This document shows, one piece after another, positions 17,477-25,940 of a stretch of 36,869 nt of DNA. Within the stretch, counting starts at the first letter, position 1; the number at the start of each line of letters is the position of its first letter. Origin of the DNA: Gemmatimonadota bacterium. GTDB taxonomy: Bacteria; Gemmatimonadota; Gemmatimonadetes; Gemmatimonadales; GWC2-71-9. A program made the translations under genes and the position numbers. The notes under the pieces are model-generated. The model was given only the letters and a program-made list of their open reading frames with translations. It was not told the DNA's origin and did no database searches. The stretch is from the NCBI GenBank assembly GCA_022566515.1, contig JADFIT010000017.1, forward strand, positions 1-36,869, in the 5' to 3' direction.

Positions 17477-17941
17477 TCAGCGCTTTCGTCTGCGCTTTTT
17501 TCCGGATCCGAGGAAGATCCGCTTCATCGACCGAAGAATGCTCGATCCACGCCGGGTGGTCCGCAACGCTGCAGATATGTCCAGAACCGTCTCCTCCACC
17601 TCTTCTTGAAAAACGTCGAGCAACGCCTCCAGGTCCAGCAGCCTACCTTCAGCCGCATCGGCGGCGTTTCCGACGCGAGTGCGTATGTCTCGCGAAGTTT
17701 CAACCACCCCATCGATCTCCGAACGAAGCTTCATCACCGCTTGATTGGCCTCGGAGACCATCGACCTGGCGTCTTCGATGAGTGGCTTCGAATCCTTCTC
17801 GAGGAGGTTTAGGAACCGCTCGACGGCGGCACCGGTCCGCGACGCCTGGCGCATCAGCGGAAGCCCAAAGATCGCCAATCCCACGGCGATCAACGCGACA
17901 ATCACGGTCGCAATGGCGGTAACCGTAGGCGCCCAACCCAT
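17477..17941 (-). CDS. Small membrane-anchored coiled-coil protein (DUF948-like)
   Basis: The start is chosen at ATG (17941-17939), giving MGWAPTVTAI. The 154-residue protein has one N-terminal transmembrane helix (about residues 6-28), then a long amphipathic, heptad-like region with many Glu, Leu and Val. It ends in a very basic GKKRRRKR tail. The layout resembles DUF948-type proteins, which have a membrane anchor and a cytoplasmic coiled coil; the match is by appearance. No enzymatic motif is present. It lies 4 nt upstream of the phospholipase C-like gene. The 217-nt stretch between it and the PII-like gene holds nothing recognisable. Confidence 0.65.
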   Translation of the reverse strand: MGWAPTVTAIATVIVALIAVGLAIFGLPLMRQASRTGAAVERFLNLLEKDSKPLIEDARSMVSEANQAVMKLRSEIDGVVETSRDIRTRVGNAADAAEGRLLDLEALLDVFQEEVEETVLDISAALRTTRRGSSILRSMKRIFLGSGKKRRRKR

Positions 17942-18158
17942 TATGTCGCCCTCCGCCCGAACACCGGCGTCGAGGTCAGATTCCAACCTCCAGCTTTCAG
18001 GTCATTTGCCGTCAAGGATTGCTCTCCCAACAGTGTAGTGTCAGAATCTCGCGGTCGCCCTCCAATTGCGCTGGAGCCTACGTCACCAGCACCCCCGGAA
18101 TCTTCGGCCACGCTTCACTTGTGAGGCGCTCCGCCACACACTCCCCATCTCCCGCAAC

Positions 18159-18512
18159 TCAGTCCTCCTCCGGACTCAGCTCCTGCGCCAGGCCGATGAC
18201 CCGATTCAGCGGGATGGTAAAGATGATGCCCGTGGACGGCTCGTCGAAGCTACCACACACCTCTTGCACCATGTCCACAGCCCTTTGGAGTACTTCGGGC
18301 GATTCAATCACTGATAGAATGGTCGTGTTCTGGGGCCGAGAGCGCGACATCAAAGTTTGCAAACCAGCGAAAACCGGTACCTCCTGCGACAGGACTCGGC
18401 CCATACCCTCACTATGGAGGACAGTCGCCCCGGTAACCCCCAATTCGAGGAAACCGGACAGAATCTGCTCGAGCTTCTCATCCCGATTCACCACACATAC
18501 CAACAATTCCAT
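18159..18512 (-). CDS. Divergent PII-like (GlnB/CutA-fold) protein
   Basis: This is 117 residues from ATG (18512). The sequence MELLVCVVNRDEKLEQILSG opens with a PII-style beta-alpha start. GVTGATVLHSEGMGRVL matches the region before the T-loop. The end, STGIIFTIPLNRVIGL, resembles the GTGKIFVLPVE strand of PII. The usual T-loop tyrosine and effector-binding residues are not obvious, so it is likely a PII-like signalling protein with a different ligand, not classical nitrogen PII. It is transcribed divergently from murA. An alternative start at 18554 would add about 14 residues. No amtB or glnA neighbour supports a nitrogen role. Confidence 0.7.
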   Translation of the reverse strand: MELLVCVVNRDEKLEQILSGFLELGVTGATVLHSEGMGRVLSQEVPVFAGLQTLMSRSRPQNTTILSVIESPEVLQRAVDMVQEVCGSFDEPSTGIIFTIPLNRVIGLAQELSPEED

Positions 18513-18622
18513 GATTTCGGATCTGTGCTGGAGGTCGAAGGTTGGGTAGCCCATGATCGGGCACGCCGGTTGCAACGATCAATTTCGCCTGTGTGCTGCC
18601 GTAACAGAAGGCCGCAGTCACG

Positions 18623-18654
18623 GATCGCGCTGGAACGGGCAGATCAGCGCGATC
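18623..18654. repeat. Perfect 10-bp inverted repeat upstream of murA
   Basis: GATCGCGCTG (18623-18632) and CAGCGCGATC (18645-18654) are perfect inverted copies separated by 12 nt. They lie between the divergent PII-like gene and murA, immediately upstream of the possible murA promoter. The element could be an operator or a stem-loop; no known regulator consensus is matched. Confidence 0.6.
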
Positions 18655-18662
18655 AGTGGCGC

Positions 18663-18691
18663 TTGTTTCCGTGTGATCTGCGGCGTATGGT
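18663..18691 (+). promoter_or_regulatory. Possible murA promoter
   Basis: TTGTTT (18663-18668) and TATGGT (18686-18691) are 17 nt apart. The start of transcription would lie close to the ATG at 18702, giving a nearly leaderless message. The boxes are weaker than those of groES or the NlpC gene. Confidence 0.4.
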
Positions 18692-18701
18692 TCGCCACAT
18701 C

Positions 18702-19988
18702 ATGAGTGAATTCTTTCGCGTGGTTGGCGGTAAACCGCTGCGGGGCACCATCCGGCCGGCAGGGAACAAGAACGCTGCGCTGCCGATGATTGCCGCCACG
18801 CTGTTGGCCGACGGCCCGTGCGAGATCGTCAACGTGCCGCGTATAGCCGATGTCGAGTTACTCCTCCAACTCGTCGCCGAGCTCGGCGCTGCGATCGAAT
18901 GGACCGGCAAGAACACGCTGCGCATCGATCCTTCCCAGCTCCAACCGACCTCACTCAGCACCGAACTCGCAGCACGCATCCGAGCCTCGATACTCCTCGC
19001 CGGCCCGCTCCTTGCCCGCTTTGGTCGGGTGGTCTTGCCCCCTCCGGGCGGTGACGTGATAGGACGTCGTCGCCTAGACACACATTTCCTAGCCCTCGAG
19101 ATGCTGGGAGCGGAGGTCACTGTCGGCGCAGACTACACGCTCGAAGCCTCGCAGCTGGTAGGTGCCGACATCTTCTTGGACGAGCCGAGCGTTACCGCCA
19201 CGGAGAACGCGTTGATGGCCGCTGTCCTGGCCCAGGGAACAACCACGCTCCAGAACGCGGCCTCAGAACCACACGTACAAGACTTGGCGCGCGGGCTCGT
19301 AGGCATGGGTGCCGAGATCGAGGGGATCGGGACGAACCGGCTCACGATCCACGGCACGCGTTCCCTCCGAGGAGCAACTCTCCACGTAGGACCCGACCAT
19401 ATAGAGGTCGGGAGCTTCATCGGACTGGCAGCCGTCACCGGCGGAGAAATCACCATCGAAGGAATCCGACCTGAGGAGTTGCGCAGTATCCTTATAGTGT
19501 TCAACCGTCTCGGCGTGCACCCGGTGGTCGAAAACGATCGAGTGTTCCTGGGGTCCCCACAAGAAATGCGCATTCGCCCCGATCTCGGCGGCCACATTCC
19601 CAAAATCGAAGATGGTCCATGGCCGGCTTTTCCCGCAGATCTCATGTCGATAGCCATCGTAGTCGCGTCCCAGTGCGAAGGCCAGGTGCTGGCCTTCGAA
19701 AAGATGTTCGAGTCGCGGCTGTATTGGGTGGACATGCTCATCGGACTAGGCGCCAGGATCGTGCTGTGCGACCCCCACCGCGCAGTCATTGCCGGCCCAG
19801 CGCGGCTGCGTGGCACGGAGGTCCGTAGCCCCGATATTCGGGCCGGCATGGCCATGCTGCTGGCCACCCTGGCGGCGGAGGGAGAGAGCCAGATCTACAA
19901 TATCTCACAGATCGACCGCGGCTACGAGCGCATCGACGAGCGCCTGCGGTCTCTGGGCGCACAGATCGAAAGAGTCGACGACACATAG
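18702..19988 (+). CDS. murA: UDP-N-acetylglucosamine 1-carboxyvinyltransferase with Asp in place of catalytic Cys
   Basis: The ATG at 18702 gives MSEFFRVVGGKPLRG, and the frame upstream is spurious. The 428-residue enzyme has the expected key residues: Lys23 in AGNKNAA, Arg123 (E. coli Arg120), Asp in FPADLMS (Asp305 region) and Arg in RAGMAML (Arg397 region). The loop that normally reads PGGC-x-IG reads PGGDVIG, with codon GAC at 19053-19055, so residue 118 is Asp. MurA transfers enolpyruvate from PEP to UDP-GlcNAc, the first committed step of peptidoglycan synthesis. Enzymes with Asp here are known to be insensitive to fosfomycin, which alkylates the Cys. The stop overlaps the pgeF start by one base. 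Confidence 0.96.
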   Translation: MSEFFRVVGGKPLRGTIRPAGNKNAALPMIAATLLADGPCEIVNVPRIADVELLLQLVAELGAAIEWTGKNTLRIDPSQLQPTSLSTELAARIRASILLAGPLLARFGRVVLPPPGGDVIGRRRLDTHFLALEMLGAEVTVGADYTLEASQLVGADIFLDEPSVTATENALMAAVLAQGTTTLQNAASEPHVQDLARGLVGMGAEIEGIGTNRLTIHGTRSLRGATLHVGPDHIEVGSFIGLAAVTGGEITIEGIRPEELRSILIVFNRLGVHPVVENDRVFLGSPQEMRIRPDLGGHIPKIEDGPWPAFPADLMSIAIVVASQCEGQVLAFEKMFESRLYWVDMLIGLGARIVLCDPHRAVIAGPARLRGTEVRSPDIRAGMAMLLATLAAEGESQIYNISQIDRGYERIDERLRSLGAQIERVDDT

Positions 19989-20755
19989 TGCCGGTTGCCT
20001 TCGAGCGCGAAGTGCTGCTCGTGCGAGATGCCGGCGTCCCGGGTGCGGAACTCTCAGCCTGGCGGACCGCACACGGGCTAGTGGCCGGCATAACCACCCG
20101 GGGACCCGCCGGAGATTTCAACCTCGGGCTGATGACCTCCGACGACTCCCGATCGGTCACCAATCGGTGGCGCCAGGTTGGCGAGGCCTTCCACCACGAA
20201 TTCCCGAGCATCGCCGTCAGCCTCCAACCGCACGGAGCAGAGGTGCGGGAGCACGAGTCGGAGTTTGACGGATGGCTGGTCCTGAGCGGATACGACGGCC
20301 ACGTCACCCGTCACGCCGGCATTCTGCTCACCGTCACCGTGGCAGACTGTGTCCCGGTGTACTTGGCACATCCCCCGACGGGCGGTGTCGCCCTGCTGCA
20401 TGCCGGGTGGAGAGGAATCGTAGCTGGGATTCTCCAACGGGGGATCGATCGCCTCGGCGACGTCACGGGGGCCCCGCCGGAGGAGTTGGTCATGCATTGT
20501 GGCGTGGCCATCGGAGAAGCCAACTATGAGGTTGGAGTGGACGTGATCGAGCAGCTCGGGCTCGAATCTGCCACCGGCCCTCGTAGGGTCGATCTGCGGC
20601 AGATCCTGGCTCGCCACGCACGGGCCGCCGGAGTCGGCAAGATCACGCTGAGCCCGTGGTGCACGTATGAGGATTCCCAGCTCTTCTGGTCGCACCGCCG
20701 GAATCCGGCAGCCGCTGGCCGGATGATCGCATATCTAGGTCGGCCTTTGACTTAA
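19988..20755 (+). CDS. pgeF: Purine nucleoside phosphorylase/laccase-domain protein (PgeF/YfiH family)
   Basis: The 255-residue protein starts at GTG, sharing the last base of the murA stop (TAGTG). It has the family core: THGLVAGITTRG at the start, HGAEV in the middle, LTVTVADCVPVYL with the zinc-site Cys, then LLHAGWRGIVAGIL with the His. Family members bind zinc through Cys and His. They have been assigned as editing factors that remove L-Ser misincorporated into peptidoglycan precursors (PgeF) or as purine nucleoside phosphorylases. Coupling to murA favours the peptidoglycan role. The promoter of the next operon overlaps its 3' end. Confidence 0.9.
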   Translation: MPVAFEREVLLVRDAGVPGAELSAWRTAHGLVAGITTRGPAGDFNLGLMTSDDSRSVTNRWRQVGEAFHHEFPSIAVSLQPHGAEVREHESEFDGWLVLSGYDGHVTRHAGILLTVTVADCVPVYLAHPPTGGVALLHAGWRGIVAGILQRGIDRLGDVTGAPPEELVMHCGVAIGEANYEVGVDVIEQLGLESATGPRRVDLRQILARHARAAGVGKITLSPWCTYEDSQLFWSHRRNPAAAGRMIAYLGRPLT

Positions 20756-20775
20756 CCACCCCTCGACCGTAGATT
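20747..20775 (+). promoter_or_regulatory. Promoter for the rimP-nusA-infB cluster, inside the end of pgeF
   Basis: TTGACT (20747-20752) and TAGATT (20770-20775) are exactly 17 nt apart. Transcription should begin near 20782, so the RNA would start with about 44 nt of leader that contains the terminator hairpin at 20788. Confidence 0.65.
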
Positions 20776-20787
20776 TAGGTGTGTGAA

Positions 20788-20817
20788 GCGGGCGCAGTCA
20801 GGCCCGCGCTTTTTTTT
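20788..20817 (+). terminator. Intrinsic terminator between the promoter and rimP (candidate attenuator)
   Basis: GCGGGC (20788-20793) pairs with GCCCGC (20802-20807) around an 8-nt loop, followed by GC and eight T residues (20810-20817). It ends 8 nt before the rimP ATG. As the promoter lies upstream, it terminates either the murA-pgeF transcript only or also new transcripts entering rimP. Confidence 0.85.
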
Positions 20818-20825
20818 ATGAAGAT

Positions 20826-21299
20826 ATGGACGACAACCTCGAGAACCTCACGGCCGAAGTGCGCCATCGTATCGCGGAGATGGGATACGAGCTGGTAGAT
20901 CTGCGACGCAAGGGCTCTGAGAGGCGACCGCTGATGCAGGTACGCATCGACCGGATTGAGTCCGGGCCAGGTCGAGGCATCACTCACGAAGATTGCCAAC
21001 TGGTCAGTCGGGCCCTCGAAGGGTGGCTCGATGCGTATGCTGCCCTGGGCAAGCACTATGTCTTGGAGGTATCGTCGCCGGGGATCGAACGGCCAGTCTG
21101 CTGGCCCGAACATTGGAGTCGGTATCGCGGCCAGGATGTCAACGTGAAGATAGCGGGAAAGGGTCGCGTACGAGCGACGATAGTGGAGGTAGCCGATGAC
21201 GGCTCCACAGTGGTGCTGCGACCGGTTGGGACGGGAAACGAGATTGCCGTTCCGCTGAAAGACGCCCGGGACGCCACCCTGGTGTTCGACTGGAAATAG
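20826..21299 (+). CDS. rimP: Ribosome maturation factor RimP
   Basis: The 157-residue protein contains the conserved YELVDLRRKG opening of the N-terminal domain. VRIDR is followed by the ITHEDC motif, and YVLEVSSPGIERP marks the domain junction near residue 85. A C-terminal SH3-like beta-barrel completes the protein. RimP helps mature the 30S subunit. It has no clear Shine-Dalgarno, and the preceding 8-nt U-tract belongs to a terminator, so its translation start may be weak or governed. It is first in a cluster with nusA, infB and rbfA, the usual bacterial order. Confidence 0.95.
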   Translation: MDDNLENLTAEVRHRIAEMGYELVDLRRKGSERRPLMQVRIDRIESGPGRGITHEDCQLVSRALEGWLDAYAALGKHYVLEVSSPGIERPVCWPEHWSRYRGQDVNVKIAGKGRVRATIVEVADDGSTVVLRPVGTGNEIAVPLKDARDATLVFDWK

Positions 21300-21321
21300 G
21301 CCCAGACCGTAAGGAGTTTAC

Positions 21322-22881
21322 ATGGCAACACCCGCCGAAGTGCTTTCGGCGCTCCGCGAACTCGCCATTGCCAAGCAACTCGAGCCAGGCGAGCTAATCG
21401 ACCTGCTGCAGGACGGCATTCAGGCCGCCATACAGCGGGGATACGGCCCGACCGCGAATTCGGAGATCACGATCGACGAAAACGAGGGCATCATAAAGGT
21501 GGTCGTGTTGCGCCGCGTCGTCGAAGAGGTGGAGGACGCAGCCTCGCAAATCAGCTTGGAGGAGGCACGCTGGGAGGATCCCGATTTCCAAATCGGTGAA
21601 GTTCTCGAAGAAGAAGTGCCGTTCGAGGCGTTCGGGCGTTCGGCGGTCCAGGCGGCGAAGCAGCGTATCATACAGCGCGTGCGCGAGGGAGAACGATCAC
21701 GCATTCGGGACGAATTCTCGGGTCAGATCGGGGAACTCCTGTCGGGCGAGATCCAGCAGATCGACCGCGGCAAGCTGGTGATCATGCTCAACCAGTTTCG
21801 CGAAGCGGAAGCCATCATACCGTACCGGGAACAGAACCGCAGGGAGCATTTTCACCAAGGCGATACCATTCGGGCGGTCCTGAAACGGCTCGAAGAGACA
21901 CCGCGGGGACCACGTCTGATTCTGTCGAGGGCCGATGCCGGCTTCGTGAGCGCGCTCTTCGAACTAGAAGTGCCTGAAATTGCGCAGGACATAGTCGAGA
22001 TCCGCTCGGCCGCCCGTGAAGTGGGGGCCCGGACGAAGATCGCCGTGGTCAGCAATGACGACTCAGTCGATCCGGTTGGGGCCTGCGTGGGCCTCAAAGG
22101 CAGTAGGGTGCAAGCCGTGGTCAACGAGTTGGGTGGGGAACGGATAGACATCGTGCCATGGTCGCCGGATCCGGAACGCTTCGCCCGCATGGCTTTGGCC
22201 CCCGCCCGCGTGTCGCGAGTATTCTTCGATGCTGAAAGCGGCGCCATTCAAGCGGTCGTCGATGAAGACCAGTTGTCTTTGGCGATCGGAAAGCACGGTC
22301 AAAACGTGCGCCTCGCTTCTGAACTCACTGGATGGAAAATCGACCTATTCTCCAGCAGGGAATGGCTCGACCGGGGAGGTGAAGGACCGTTGTTTGCACC
22401 GCTCGAGCCGGCCGAGGACATCGCCGCCGACGTGGGGCTTGGTGAGCTGCGCGGATTCCCCACGGGGCTCGTTGAGACGCTGCAGAATGCCGGCTATCAA
22501 TCGCTCCGAGACATTCTGGATCTCGAACGGTCGGACGTGCTGGCCATCGAAGGCATGAGCCCGGAGCACGTCGATATCCTGATGGGATTCCTGTCAGAGG
22601 TAACCGAGGAGGCCGTTCCTGAGGACACCGATGGAGGGGCGACGGCGACCCAGGAGACGTCCGCCGAAACCGCGGCGGTAGAAACGGGCGCGGCTGAGGC
22701 CGAGATCCCTGCTGCGGAGATAACCGCTGGGGCAACCGTTGAGGCGGATGTAGAAGACACGACTGTAGCAGAGACGACTGAAGAGAAAGTAGCTGAAGGA
22801 GGGTCCCCTCCAGGGGAAGAAGCTGCGCCCGACTCAGCCGAAGGGTCGGATGCGGAACCGGAACGTACGACCACCGCCTGA
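21322..22881 (+). CDS. nusA: Transcription termination/antitermination factor NusA
   Basis: The 519-residue protein is preceded by AAGGAG. Domains in order are: an N-terminal RNA polymerase-binding domain (about 1-130), S1 (about 135-200), two KH domains (about 205-345; the GXKGSRV and GKHGQNVRLA loops are visible), one helix-hairpin-helix repeat (about 360-425), then an unusual tail of ~85 residues rich in Ala, Glu and Thr. NusA modulates pausing, termination and antitermination. The acidic low-complexity tail replaces the second C-terminal repeat seen in some proteobacteria. It overlaps the L7Ae-like gene by one base. Confidence 0.97.
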   Translation: MATPAEVLSALRELAIAKQLEPGELIDLLQDGIQAAIQRGYGPTANSEITIDENEGIIKVVVLRRVVEEVEDAASQISLEEARWEDPDFQIGEVLEEEVPFEAFGRSAVQAAKQRIIQRVREGERSRIRDEFSGQIGELLSGEIQQIDRGKLVIMLNQFREAEAIIPYREQNRREHFHQGDTIRAVLKRLEETPRGPRLILSRADAGFVSALFELEVPEIAQDIVEIRSAAREVGARTKIAVVSNDDSVDPVGACVGLKGSRVQAVVNELGGERIDIVPWSPDPERFARMALAPARVSRVFFDAESGAIQAVVDEDQLSLAIGKHGQNVRLASELTGWKIDLFSSREWLDRGGEGPLFAPLEPAEDIAADVGLGELRGFPTGLVETLQNAGYQSLRDILDLERSDVLAIEGMSPEHVDILMGFLSEVTEEAVPEDTDGGATATQETSAETAAVETGAAEAEIPAAEITAGATVEADVEDTTVAETTEEKVAEGGSPPGEEAAPDSAEGSDAEPERTTTA

Positions 22882-23192
22882 TGGTGGGCGGTGCGCTGGG
22901 GCTCTTGGGCCTTGGCATGAGGGCCGGGTCGGTAGTCGTTGGGACAGCCGGAGTCCGGGCCGCTCTGCGGCGTGGCGAGTTGGCACTGGTGATGGTAGCA
23001 AGCGATAGAAGTTCACGTACCAACGAAAAGGTACTTCGCCTAGCTGGCGCGCGGAGAGTACCATTGATCGTTGGGCCAAGCGCGGATGATTTGGGGCGCT
23101 CCGTCGGTCGTGGATCGGTCCAAGCCGTTGGTGTTCGCGACGCCGAATTGGCTGCGGGCATCAAGGATCAAACCTGTGAAGACGGACGGTAG
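22881..23192 (+). CDS. L7Ae-family RNA-binding protein (YlxQ-like)
   Basis: The 103-residue protein has the L7Ae/L30e/Gadd45 pattern: GLGMRAGSVVVGTAGV, ALVMVASDRS, NEKVLRLA, VPLIVG and a late RSVGRGSVQAVGV. Its position between nusA and infB matches the YlxQ protein of Firmicutes. Family members bind kink-turn RNA. The ATG overlaps the nusA stop (TGATG). The ylxR gene that often lies between nusA and ylxQ is absent here. Function is inferred from family and place. Confidence 0.85.
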   Translation: MVGGALGLLGLGMRAGSVVVGTAGVRAALRRGELALVMVASDRSSRTNEKVLRLAGARRVPLIVGPSADDLGRSVGRGSVQAVGVRDAELAAGIKDQTCEDGR

Positions 23193-23203
23193 GAGGTTTT
23201 GAG

Positions 23204-25939
23204 GTGTCGAAGACGCGAATACACGATCTCGCGGCCGAGTTCAGGATTCCGACCGATCAGCTCTTGAGGCTGTTGGCCGAGATGAACATCCATGTCCGCA
23301 GTCACCTGTCGGCACTTGATGGAGAACAGGTGGCTTTGGTGCGCGCCCGCTGGGAGCGGGAAAAACGCCAGCGAGCCGAGCCTGCCACCACGACTCGTAG
23401 GCGCCGTGCGACGAAGAAAAAGGCAACCCGCGCGAAGCCGGCCGTCGCAGAAAAATCCACAGATGCCCGTCCAAAACGCCGGCGCCGCACCGCCGCCGAG
23501 GTGGAAGCCAAGGCCGAAGAAAAGGCGGCCGAAGAGGCGAAACAGGCCGAAGAAATGGCCGCGACGATGGCTCCAGCCCAACCTCTGATGGAGCCGTCCG
23601 AAGCCAAGCCTTCGATAGAGGAGCGGGCAGCGGCTTTGTTCGGTACGGCAGACGAGTCACAAGATGCTGGCGAGCTGGCCGCCGCGGAGATCGAAGCGCC
23701 TAGCGAGGCTATCGCTCCAACGGTGTCCGCCGAAGGACCAGAGCGGCCGGTGGCGGTTCCGGAAGCCACGGCCGGGCCCGTAGCGGAGGAGATCCGCCCG
23801 ACGCCGGTCACCAGCGGTTTGCGCCCCGTCGCGTCCGCCGCGCCCAAAGGACGGGCTCCCTTGAGGCAAGGACCCCAGCGTCGTCCCGTGCCGGGAGCGA
23901 GGCCCGTGGCGTCCGCGGCACCCCGCGTGGACTCAGCCGAAGATCGGCGTCGCGGTCTCGAGCACGATCGCAAGAAGCGCAAGAGAACCAAGCGCACTCA
24001 AGTCGATCAGCAGACGGTGCAGGCGAACATCAGCCGGACGCTTGCCAGCCTCCGCGGACCGACGCACAAGAAGACCGCACGGCGTCGTGGGACCGAACCG
24101 TCATTTCGCGAGATACAGGAGAAACGGCTAGCTGAAGAGAAGGAGCGGGAGAAGACTCTTATACGAGTGAACGAATACGTCACCGTATCAGAACTCGCGG
24201 ACATGCTGAGAGTGAGCGCGACCGATATCGTCACCTTCTGCTTCAAAGAACTTGGCATGATGGTGACGGTGAATCAGCGACTCGATTTCGATCAGATCGA
24301 AATCATCGCCAGCGAATTCGATTTCGAAGCGGAGCGCGAAGAAGAATACAGTCCTGCGACTGTCATGACTCAACCGGAGGAGTCGCCGGAAGACCTCGAA
24401 TCTCGTCCGCCCGTGGTGACGGTGATGGGACATGTCGACCACGGCAAGACGTCGCTACTGGATTATGTCCGCAAGACCAACGTGATTGCCGGCGAGTCCG
24501 GAGGCATCACACAGCACATCGGCGCATACCACGTCAACGTCGGGCACGATCGGGTCATTACTTTCCTTGATACGCCGGGCCATCAAGCCTTTACGGCCAT
24601 GCGTGCTCGGGGCGCACAAGTGACGGACATCGTAGTGCTCGTAGTCGCCGCCGACGATCAAGTGATGCCGCAGACGGTGGAAGCGATCAGCCATGCCAAG
24701 AATGCCGGCGTGCCGATAGTCGTGGCAATCAACAAGATCGACCTCCCGTCGGCCAACATCGAAAAGGTCAAGCAAGACCTCCTGCAACACGACGTCATTC
24801 TCGAAGACTTTGGTGGTGACACCATTTGGTCCGCTCTTTCCGCCAAGACAGGCGAGGGCGTGGAAGAGCTACTCGAAAAGATCCTGCTCCAGGCAGACGT
24901 TCTCGACAAGAAAGCGAACCCCAATCGGGCGGCCGCCGGGATCGTGGTCGAGAGTTCCCTGGATCCCGGCAAGGGACCCGTTGCCACAGTTCTGATACAG
25001 CAGGGAACGCTCAAGCGAGGCGACGATTTCATCTGCGGCCATCTGGCGGGGCGTGTGCGTGCTATGTTCGACGAACGCGGCGCTGCCGTAAAAACGGCTG
25101 GCCCGTCCATACCCGTGCAGGTGATCGGGTTCAACGAGGTGCCGGTCGCCGGAGATTCGCTGAACGTCGTTGCTACCGCGGCCGAAGCCCGTGAGATCGC
25201 ACAGAAGCGTCAGCGACTTCATCGGGAAGCGGCGCTCCGGCGCACGTCGCGCGGCGTGAGTCTGGAAGACCTGTCGAGGCAACTCGAAGCCGGCAAGGTC
25301 CAGGTACTCAGAATCATCATCAAAGCCGACCAGGGCGGCCCCGCCGAAGCGCTGGCAGATTCCTTCGCCAACCTCTCTACCGAGGAAGTGCGGGTGGAAA
25401 TCGTTCACCGCGGTATCGGCGCGGTGACGGAGAGCGACGTGATGTTCGCGAAGGCCGCGAACGCGATCATCATAGCGTTCCACGTGCGCCCTGACGCCAA
25501 CGCCCGGAGTGCGATCGACCGAGAGCAGGTCGACGTTCGCACGTACCGTGTGATCTACGAAGCCGTCGAGGACGTGAGGTCCGCCCTCGAGGGCCTCCTT
25601 GTACCGGAACAAAGAGAATCGGTCTTGGGCGACGCCGAGGTGCTCCAGATCTTCAAGATTTCGAAAGTCGGCACGATTGCAGGATGTGTGGTACGCAACG
25701 GGACGATCCGCCGGAACGCCAAAATTCGCGTCATGCGAGATGCCGTGGCGGTTTACGACGGAGTGCTGGCAAGTCTGAAGCGGTTCAAAGAAGACGTCCG
25801 CGAAGTGAAAGACGGACTGGAATGCGGAATGTCGGTAGAGAACTTCAACGATATCAAGGTGGGTGACTTCCTGGAGGCATACACCATCGAGGAAATCACC
25901 CGAACGCTGGAAACAGCCGGGGCGTCCAAGGGCGAATAA
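23204..25939 (+). CDS. infB: Translation initiation factor IF-2
   Basis: The 911-residue protein starts at GTG with AGGAGG (23191-23196) 7 nt upstream. An IF2 N-terminal subdomain occupies residues 1-55. A long Ala/Glu/Lys/Arg/Pro-rich linker (about 60-310) follows, including Arg/Lys-rich stretches. A second IF2N segment sits at about 320-370. The GTPase has G1 GHVDHGKT (about residue 408), G3 DTPGHQAF and G4 NKID, followed by domains 2, 3 and the tRNA-fMet-binding domain 4. It recruits initiator tRNA to the 30S subunit with GTP. The linker varies greatly in length among bacteria, and this one is long but within the range. Confidence 0.97.
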   Translation: MSKTRIHDLAAEFRIPTDQLLRLLAEMNIHVRSHLSALDGEQVALVRARWEREKRQRAEPATTTRRRRATKKKATRAKPAVAEKSTDARPKRRRRTAAEVEAKAEEKAAEEAKQAEEMAATMAPAQPLMEPSEAKPSIEERAAALFGTADESQDAGELAAAEIEAPSEAIAPTVSAEGPERPVAVPEATAGPVAEEIRPTPVTSGLRPVASAAPKGRAPLRQGPQRRPVPGARPVASAAPRVDSAEDRRRGLEHDRKKRKRTKRTQVDQQTVQANISRTLASLRGPTHKKTARRRGTEPSFREIQEKRLAEEKEREKTLIRVNEYVTVSELADMLRVSATDIVTFCFKELGMMVTVNQRLDFDQIEIIASEFDFEAEREEEYSPATVMTQPEESPEDLESRPPVVTVMGHVDHGKTSLLDYVRKTNVIAGESGGITQHIGAYHVNVGHDRVITFLDTPGHQAFTAMRARGAQVTDIVVLVVAADDQVMPQTVEAISHAKNAGVPIVVAINKIDLPSANIEKVKQDLLQHDVILEDFGGDTIWSALSAKTGEGVEELLEKILLQADVLDKKANPNRAAAGIVVESSLDPGKGPVATVLIQQGTLKRGDDFICGHLAGRVRAMFDERGAAVKTAGPSIPVQVIGFNEVPVAGDSLNVVATAAEAREIAQKRQRLHREAALRRTSRGVSLEDLSRQLEAGKVQVLRIIIKADQGGPAEALADSFANLSTEEVRVEIVHRGIGAVTESDVMFAKAANAIIIAFHVRPDANARSAIDREQVDVRTYRVIYEAVEDVRSALEGLLVPEQRESVLGDAEVLQIFKISKVGTIAGCVVRNGTIRRNAKIRVMRDAVAVYDGVLASLKRFKEDVREVKDGLECGMSVENFNDIKVGDFLEAYTIEEITRTLETAGASKGE

Positions 25940-25940
25940 G

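Noticed and set aside
18090-18161. In-frame open codons after the TGA stop of the PII-like gene, as a second possible selenoprotein
   Set aside because: There is no hairpin at the SECIS position, no Cys homologue position, and the PII-like domain is already complete at the stop. The 26-codon extension is explained by chance.
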